A DNA stretch of 64,000 nt from Sporopachydermia quercuum. Its lineage: Eukaryota; Ascomycota; Sporopachydermiomycetes; Sporopachydermiales; Sporopachydermiaceae. Positions 56,751-64,000 of this stretch are shown in pieces. Both the position numbers and the translations under genes were made by a program. Each line of letters begins with the position of its first letter. The stretch's first letter is position 1. The notes beneath the pieces are model-generated. The model was not told the DNA's origin. It saw only the letters and a program-made list of their open reading frames with translations, and searched no databases. The stretch lies in contig BCGN01000009.1 of assembly GCA_001599295.1 (NCBI GenBank), positions 788,413 to 852,412 on the forward strand, in the 5' to 3' direction.

Positions 56751-58916
56751 TGTTTTGGTGGGGTGGCTAGTATGAAATTAGAGATCAATTGAGAGCAAAT
56801 CAAGGAGATACCTTAGAGTATTCTACTTGATTCTAGTTGATCAGCGAGGACGTAAGAGAAAGGTGAGAAGAAGAAAAGAACTAGCAGCGATGAAAAGAAT
56901 GAAGAAGTGGAAGGATGGAAGTATTTGTTTAGTGAAATTACCACTCATTTTGTTTCCCTTGGAATCACCAGAAAGGCCAGAGAGCCAAGCAACAATACAA
57001 ACACAAACACGAATCACACGAAAAAAAAAATGCCAGAAAACTCTATATTTTAAGGTGGGTAAATAGAGTTTGAGTTATCGACCACAGTTTGAAGGGACTT
57101 GAAACTTATTTAGAGTGTAATAGAGCTTTTTCAACGAGCACTGCCTGGTAAGGTTGCGATTGCTTTAAAAAGAGAATATTGTGAGGGGCCTGAATGTAGC
57201 ATATTATAGAAACTTGTTCAAGTGAATCAGTTTTATGGGGAAAGCATTTTATAATGAAGTCTCAGATGCCACAAGCAGACATTTCCCAAAATAGTGTTCA
57301 GAGCTGAACTTGATCTACGACTACCAGAGAAAACTACTATAACCAGCTGGGTTGCTTGAAGTATGAATGAGAATATTAAGCAAGATTAATGAGATATCAA
57401 TTAGTATCCATGATTTGGTAAATCTTTTCATTCGTTTTGTTCCAAGTGGTGTATTTTCTTTGGCATTCTTGACATGAATGTATTTTTCTCTCATTTCTNA
57501 AACCAAGTTAACCTTAAACATGCAGGGCTCTTCAGGGTCCTTTAGTTTGAACGTTAGATCACAACTCAAATGTTCCATGCGACAAAGATAATGGATATGG
57601 AATTAGGATAAAATAATTATCATTATTATTGAATTGAGAAAAAGTCTGTTCAGTTAAAGCAAATGTAAGTGTTTGTAGACTGACTTGCATTCTATAAAAG
57701 ACAATATAACTATCAGCAAACGAAATATAATACAGTTAAGTTAGATAGAATAGAAAAAAAGATCAACTGGTCATACCAAACAGAAANCAACACAACCGCT
57801 AATGGTAGATAGAAAATCTGTTACAATCATCTTTATTTAACGAAATCATTTTAAATGTTCATCATTATACACTTCAATGTTACCTACAATCTAACAGTGC
57901 CCTCAAAATCCATTTGAGGATGATGTTTCTTCGAAGGAACTTTGAATAGTATTCCCGATGGGTTTGACAGGTCTCTTGCATTCAAATGGGGTAATCACTA
58001 ATTTCGCGTTCCGTCAATTGGTTTTGCTCAAATTTCTACATATATACCGCGTAATCTTATTTATTTGGAAACTACAAGGTCAATAAGTAGATATAACTCG
58101 TAAGATGCAATATATATAGAATGTCAAAGCAGTCTATTATTAGATCTTTCAAGGGAGAGCAATAATAACTCAGCAGACCACCGACAAGGAATGGATTTAT
58201 CTGGAAGGTTAAGAAGTTAATTTAACACCTCGATTCTTAGACAAAATTCTGTTCTCTTTTTCTTCTGCTCTATCAAGTCTGTCTCATTCATATGATGAAA
58301 AAAATCCTTATTGAATTCTTCTGAACGAACAAATTATAGATTGTTGATTCAAATTCCCATTCATACTCTATCNTACCATAGCCTACTGACATAGCAAGTA
58401 CTCTCCAAGTCAAGACTTGTCCTGTTTGTTTGATTAACTATTTATTTATTTCCCTTTCGTGGGTGTTTATTTATCACCAATTGTCCCANGCCAAGATATA
58501 AATTACCCTCTACATGTTTTTATAGAAAATTTCAAAACTAAGTTTAATAAATATTCGAGGATTTAAAAGGTTTGAAAATAGTTATAACTTTGTTTTTATT
58601 TAGGATATTAGAATCTTCAATTTAATGATATCTTAAACCTTAAATAGTTCATATATAAACTTTATCCTTGATCATATCTTTCTATCTTTTTTTTAATTCG
58701 TCTTTACCTGCTCTTAAAAGTATAAAACAGCTTTAACCCCTATGAATATCAAGGGTTTAATCTATTACTTTTAATTGCTTCTATGCTGAAAAATTGACCT
58801 CTTAATAAGTGCTCCAGCCCAACTTCTACCATTCTTTTTACCTTATTCAACCTATCTACAATGCAGTATCATTTAATAATATTTATACTTATTTTATACA
58901 CCTAATAATAACCAAT
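56751..58916. other. Spacer between the two GAS1 paralogues
   Basis: 2.2 kb with the promoter of copy A and the 3' end of copy B. Several Ns (57500, 57787, 58373, 58490) fall here, whereas none falls in either GAS gene. No third gene, pseudogene or RNA is recognised. Confidence 0.45.
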
Positions 58917-60608
58917 TTAAACAAGAATAGCACCAATACTGGTGATCATGACAACAGATAAAAGTGAAACAAGTGCGACTTCAGTCATAAGAGATGCACC
59001 TTGAGCAGAGTACCTTCCAGCAGCTGCGTTATCTGAAGTTTCACTTGAATCTCCACCAGTTGTAGATTCAGAACCAGATGATGATGATCCAGTAGAATCA
59101 GAAGATGAGTCTCCAGTATTAGTAACAGAATCCTGACCAGTGATGGTACCGGCGATAGAAGCAGTTATAGTTCCAGTACCAACTGATCCTGCATCGTCCA
59201 AAGCAGCAGAACAAGCTGATAGAGTTGTAGCATCGTCATTAATAACAGCTGAACCACTGAAATCGCAAGAATCAGACTTCTTTCCGCTACTTACATAGTA
59301 TAAATTCAAAACAAATGAAAGCTTTTCTTTTGGTGAGCAGAATGAGAATGAGCCATACTCACCAGTGGTACCATTAGCACTAATACCTGAGCAGTCGACT
59401 TCATTGCAGACGTAGCTGTATAAATCCTCATAATCATCTTCATCAACATCGTCGCTGACAACACAACCCAATGATAATTGCATACAGTTACATATGTTTT
59501 CATTAGGAGTTGGTGGTAAATCAGTAGAAGCCTTCCAGAATGCCAATGTTGATGCAGGGCATTCTAAATCAGCAGCAGTAGGAGTATAATCAGCTTCTTG
59601 AACAATTGTTGGACTGATTGATGCAATTTCACTGCTGAGATAACCAAAGTCTTCTAATGTAGAAACAGAATCACCATCGACAGAAACAAGTCCATAGTTA
59701 TTAGCTTCTTCGTAATACATATAGACAATACCACCAGACCAAATATCATCCATGTCAGATCCATACAAGGCTTGAACCTCAGTGAACTTTCTTGGCTGAA
59801 CTTCATTGCAACCGTATTCTGAGAAGAATAAAGGAATGCTTAAGTTCTTCAATTCTTCAGTTCTATCTGCGTAACCGGATTTTTCAAAAGTGGAATCACC
59901 ACACCATTCATACATATTGATACCATAGAAATCGGCTTTTTCATCGTCACTACCGCAAGCAAAATAATCAGCAATAGCAACTCTAGTATCGGCATCATCA
60001 TTAGTGGAATAACCAACGGGGATTTCTCTATAACCTTTATCTTTAATATATGCTTTTGAATCTCTTAAGGCAGCTTTAACAAAAGCAGAAGCATCAGTAT
60101 TGGTGGAATTGTTAGTTACCTCATTACCAGCAAAGAAACCTAGGACGGAAGTATAATTTTGTAGAGAGTCAATAACACTTGTGTATCTATTGTATAAGTC
60201 AACTGTCCAAGCAGGGCTATCACGATTGATTGACAGATCAGGTTCAGATAAATCAGCAATGATGTAAATGCCTGCATCAGCGAACATATTGATACATTCA
60301 CTATGGTCATTATCAGGATTGATAGCATAAACACGAATGACATTGGTTTGCAAATCCATCAAATACGGTAAATCTCTTTCACAAGCTGATCCATCGGCTA
60401 AAGGATCACTGTATGAATCACCTTCGGTCAAATTTGCTGTGTCTGCTTGATAGGCAATACCTTTAATATAGAATTGAGAACCATTGTTCGAGTAGAAGAA
60501 TTTATTACCTTTGATTTCAATTGCAGGAGTTTCAGCATCAGCTCCAATTGCAACCTGGCACAAAGCTGCTAAACAAACAGCTAAGATCAATGACAATTTA
60601 TCGATCAT
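58917..60608 (-). CDS. GAS1: GPI-anchored beta-1,3-glucanosyltransferase, Gas1 type (copy B)
   Basis: Second GH72 enzyme in tandem with copy A, 563 residues. By eye about two thirds of the catalytic domain is identical between the copies. The signal peptide is at 1-22 (cleavage near IGA). The catalytic pair is Glu163 ([10 protein letters not shown]) and Glu264 ([10 protein letters not shown]), and the substrate-site words [13 protein letters not shown] and [12 protein letters not shown] are intact. The X8/CBM43 module is present ([30 protein letters not shown]). A Ser/Thr/Gly-rich linker and hydrophobic GPI signal ([15 protein letters not shown]) follow. The N-terminal region, linker and signal peptides differ most from copy A. 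The pair is best explained by tandem duplication with both copies kept active. I cannot say which copy is the true GAS1 orthologue. Confidence 0.94.
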   Translation of the reverse strand: MIDKLSLILAVCLAALCQVAIGADAETPAIEIKGNKFFYSNNGSQFYIKGIAYQADTANLTEGDSYSDPLADGSACERDLPYLMDLQTNVIRVYAINPDNDHSECINMFADAGIYIIADLSEPDLSINRDSPAWTVDLYNRYTSVIDSLQNYTSVLGFFAGNEVTNNSTNTDASAFVKAALRDSKAYIKDKGYREIPVGYSTNDDADTRVAIADYFACGSDDEKADFYGINMYEWCGDSTFEKSGYADRTEELKNLSIPLFFSEYGCNEVQPRKFTEVQALYGSDMDDIWSGGIVYMYYEEANNYGLVSVDGDSVSTLEDFGYLSSEIASISPTIVQEADYTPTAADLECPASTLAFWKASTDLPPTPNENICNCMQLSLGCVVSDDVDEDDYEDLYSYVCNEVDCSGISANGTTGEYGSFSFCSPKEKLSFVLNLYYVSSGKKSDSCDFSGSAVINDDATTLSACSAALDDAGSVGTGTITASIAGTITGQDSVTNTGDSSSDSTGSSSSGSESTTGGDSSETSDNAAAGRYSAQGASLMTEVALVSLLSVVMITSIGAILV

Positions 60609-63224
60609 TTTGTCTTGATGATTAGTTGATAATACTGCTGATAATGGGTATCCTATTCCCTTTTTCCATATAACAAATAATCAACCAGTTGCCAAGAAAA
60701 ATAAGCAATATGAAATTTGAAAATTGATCAGATTTAGTATTTGCCAAGATGTAGTTGATGTATGAAAATAACAAGAAAGGTTCTCTTAAAAGGATACTCA
60801 ACTGGTTTTATTTACTGAAAAGGAGACAAACATTCATGTCCTCGCCTATGTTTTGATCGAAGCTTGGTTAAATTATTATTGATAAACCGACTCTGTTACT
60901 ACATTTGGTTATTTTCCAACGCCCGGCAGCAGCGAAAATGGAAGTTAAATAATAATCACGTCTACTTAAAATCAATTGTAAGATGTTTTTATGTTGTTTC
61001 GAGATGAATTTGGCAGTGCTGGAGCTGTTGTAGAGGGCCTGCTAGGAACGAGAGTCTGATATGGCAGTGAAATATGAACGAATGGACCGACTTATTGTTT
61101 ATTATGGTAATGAATGGAATGGAATAATAATTGAGAGCGTTTTCATCATTGAATAAGTGGGAAAAAAGTCTGATCGGTCGTTCAGAGATCATTTGGTTAA
61201 ACCGCTACTATTACTTACTAGTTGATGCGTGTCTACAACGTTAGAACAAAAATACTTACTATCCACAGACGTGTTTCTCTCTATCCAAAGCTAAATCCGT
61301 ATTTCCACTGCTAAACAGGCATTTGATCACCATCCCCTCAAACAATGCGCTTCTTTTATTTAACAGTTCCCTTGAATTATTCACTGTTTGGCTCCTCCGG
61401 AAGCAAACTGAGTTGAATACCAAGCTTTTCTTAAGCATGCTAAGGTTCAGGAAAATAAATTACATAATATCACTCTAAGAATCTCCCAATCAATGAAAGA
61501 GGGTCTGGATAGACTCTACTTCCATGTAATCATTTATCTCACTCAGGACAGTTGTAAACCTAATCATCAAAACGTCGTTCTATACGCGTTAAATATCTAA
61601 AAATAGATATCGACGTTTCCNCTGCATGTCTGCAGTTGTCAGAGTAACATTTTGAGATTTACCTTATTCAGTACTGTTTTGTTTGTTCCACCCAGCAACG
61701 TCGATGCGGAAAAGTTTGTGGTTGGTGTGGAATGGAATTTGGTGTATAGCGTGTTGGGTGGGGGTGGGGATGGAGATAGAGACATTGCCCAGTTGAGGGG
61801 GTAGACATAGAAGGATGAAGAGTGAGAAACGGTGGTTTTTAGGGAATTTGGAGGATTGTAAGGATATCGATGAGATTATAAAGGGCTTTGTTTCGTACGT
61901 TTAGTAAATAGTCTGTGGCTATTTTTAGTTTAGTTTTCACTACCAAGTGGATGATGAGAAGCCTTGTATTAAGTCGCTCATGAAACACACGTAGAAGTTA
62001 GCGTGGCCGTGAAAGATGAATTTATGATTATGTGATCTGTAATTTTGGAAAGACTGTAAGAGAGTTGAAATGAATGGTACGAGAGTGTTTTATGGGCAGA
62101 AAAGTATGATTCTTAGTAATAGAGTGGAACAAAATAGTTCAATTCTGCATTTTGTAGTTAACGGTTGTAATTTTATAAATTTAGCGGCAACTGAGTTAAC
62201 AGGCTGGAGAATGCTCAACTGCTCCTCTGATCCTCGTTATAAATAAGTAGATTTTGGAAACGATAACAATCCCATCAGTACATCCGAGTTCTCCGGTTTC
62301 ATCAAAACCTGATTGAGCACTTTTTTGCCCATTCACTCTTTTGATTGCCACTCACGCTCAACAATTCAAACCATTGAGTTGCGCCCAAAGCCACATTTAT
62401 ATCACTAACTTTGATATTCAACGTTGACTCGTTCAATCAGTTGGATGAACAATTCGATCAGAGGAAAGTAACTCTTATTATATATGGTTACGTAATCTGT
62501 TTATATAGAGGTATCTTTATGATTATGTCATCATGAAGTAAGCTCTAAACTCGGTTGAAGTGCACGTTTAACTATCACCATTTAAAAGCCCATTAGTAGT
62601 CTATTCACAGCTTTTCAGCACCTCAACTTTCCATTACCTACAAACTATCGTCGCCATCATATTCACTAGTAACTTCCTAGCTTCTTCCGTCTCGATAAAA
62701 ATTACCACTTTCTACGTGCATACTCTCCTCATGCTACTTCTCTCTACTCCTGTTTACATCACAACCTAAGTCTACATCATACCGCTAATATCAAATCAAT
62801 TCACAATTCAACATTATACCAAGATAACAAACAAATACTAATAATATCATTGACAGGCAAATCATGTAAAAGCGCTGTAATTACAACACTAGAAACCAAA
62901 TGAAAGCAATGAATAAGAAAACCACTTACATATCCTTTTTCACTTCATAAAATCACCTGCCAAAAACTAAAATAGAAATATAAAATAAGTAAAATATACC
63001 AGTACTAATAATAAGAAAACATTTTCCACCCTCCATCCTTCAAAGTAATAATCTATTCACAATGACAATATTCTACTTCTTATTATTCTTCTTCATCTTC
63101 TCCTACTTCACCTTAAACTTCACATAGACTATTTGTATAAGCATTGCAAGCTCCTTACTAATACAATCATGATCTAGCTCCAGCGCCAACTTCTATTATA
63201 ATTCCTTCATTACAAACAATCACT
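60609..63224. other. Spacer between FKS1 3' end and GAS copy B
   Basis: 2.6 kb with no recognised gene. It includes the copy B promoter. A G-rich patch lies at 61755-61801 (runs GGG, GGGGG, GGGG and a later GGGGG), capable of forming a weak G-quadruplex. An AC-rich stretch at 62.8-63.1 kb precedes the FKS1 stop. No tRNA was found. Confidence 0.45.
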
Positions 63225-64000
63225 TTAATAATGAATAGTAGACCAGGTAACTGCTGAAGGTGTTCCTGACAGAATATATGAAGGAGCATTTGGTCCAGTA
63301 TCATTATTATTCAATCCAATCGGTTGGAATAATCCGTCAGCAAACGTCGGCAAGTCGTCAACAAACTTAGTGCCAATGTTCTTACCAGCAACAGCTGGTC
63401 CAGCAATCATTCCAACGAAAATAGCCATAATAACGAAGTACAAAGTAGAGTACTTTCTAATCATACGTTTTCTTAGCTTATTCTGCTTGATGGAGAAGAT
63501 GGGAGGTCTGATTTGTCGTGATGGTTTCAACCAGAACAACATCATAGAATGGAACTTATCAACATAAGGAATAAGAACAAATGGGGTTTGAACAAATAAG
63601 ATCCAATGGGCCAAGAAGAAATCTCCTGCAAAGTAACTCATTTCAATGATCTTACATAAGTATTCTCTTCCTGGTTGGGTGATATTCATCCATCCCATAC
63701 CACTGCCGTACCACTTACCACTCCAGAATGCTCTGTTAGCATGGTCATGCTTGAATTCACGAGTTAAACAGCAAACAATGAGGATGTTGAAAAATGCTCT
63801 TTGACAGCAGATAGATGCAATGAGACCCAATAGAGCAGAGGTGAAGTTCCAACTCTGGAAGTACCACATGACTTCAAAAAACACAACGTGGACAATAACT
63901 GCAACACCATGAGCAATACCAGCCATAACAGAGGCTGTTTGTTTACAGCAGAGACCTAATAAAGGTCCAGCGCAGCAGGCAATACCCATGAGCAAACCAC
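63225..64000 (-). CDS. FKS1: Beta-1,3-glucan synthase catalytic subunit, C-terminal end (partial)
   Basis: The last 258 or so codons of a GT48 glucan synthase; the rest lies beyond the right edge. Multi-pass membrane text is clear: VMAGIAHGVAVIVHVVFFEV and ALLGLIASICCQRAFFNI. It includes the family block TREFKHDHANRAFWSGKWYG, then SYFAGDFFLAHWILFVQTPF, VDKFHSMMLFWLKPSRQIR, and KLRKRMIRKYSTLYFVIMAIF near the end. All are typical of Fks1/Fks2 C-termini. The enzyme makes the main wall beta-1,3-glucan from UDP-glucose under Rho1 control. The product is the substrate of the GAS1-type enzymes encoded next to it. Fks1 and Fks2 cannot be separated from this end alone. Confidence 0.96.
   Translation of the reverse strand, partial: GLLMGIACCAGPLLGLCCKQTASVMAGIAHGVAVIVHVVFFEVMWYFQSWNFTSALLGLIASICCQRAFFNILIVCCLTREFKHDHANRAFWSGKWYGSGMGWMNITQPGREYLCKIIEMSYFAGDFFLAHWILFVQTPFVLIPYVDKFHSMMLFWLKPSRQIRPPIFSIKQNKLRKRMIRKYSTLYFVIMAIFVGMIAGPAVAGKNIGTKFVDDLPTFADGLFQPIGLNNNDTGPNAPSYILSGTPSAVTWSTIHY

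Noticed and set aside
1-64000. CRISPR arrays, rRNA genes, prophage-type systems
   Set aside because: Repeats found are short tandem arrays without spacers; the gene set is eukaryotic and no rRNA-like block was seen.

Overview
The window is nuclear DNA of a budding yeast (Saccharomycotina). Every recognisable protein is a fungal household gene, nearly all are intronless, and the spacers are AT-rich. CTG codons fall on invariant leucines, for example in the Cys box of the UBP12-like protease and in the HEAT repeats of the PSE1-like importin. The nuclear code is therefore the standard one (CUG = Leu), which argues against the CUG-Ser and CUG-Ala clades. I cannot name the genus. Isolated N bases are scattered through the window and always keep the frame, so they look like ambiguous positions rather than gaps.

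Layout: UBP12 (+) and RBK1 (-) converge at the left end. About 10.9 kb (5.6-16.5 kb) follows without a single intact gene. It holds decayed minus-strand frames and scattered fossils of Ty1/copia-type retroelements on both strands. Then come LAP2 (+), GEA1/2 (-), a 3.1 kb empty spacer, SLA1 (-), MPO1 (-), a DUF4246 gene (+), KRE6/SKN1 (-), a 3.1 kb divergent spacer with a minisatellite and a possible small zinc-ribbon ORF, and PSE1/KAP121 (+). A second fossil zone (47.5-53.3 kb, +) carries two copia-type reverse transcriptase/RNase H regions. One is broken; the other is a single open frame of 584 codons. PXR1 (+), two GAS1 paralogues in tandem (-) and the 3' end of FKS1 (-, running off the right edge) close the window.

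How the genes fit together: KRE6 (beta-1,6-glucan), two GAS1-type beta-1,3-glucanosyltransferases and FKS1 (beta-1,3-glucan synthase) lie within about 26 kb, so wall-glucan synthesis and remodelling genes are loosely clustered. SLA1 (endocytic actin patch) and GEA1/2 (Golgi Arf-GEF) act in the traffic that delivers and recycles such wall enzymes. UBP12, RBK1, LAP2, MPO1, PSE1 and PXR1 are unrelated housekeeping functions. The two observations most worth a second look are the gene-free copia graveyard, a context that marks centromeres in some other yeasts, and the long open copia-derived frame at 51.5-53.3 kb, a candidate for host exaptation. I saw no convincing tRNA, rRNA or CRISPR feature.
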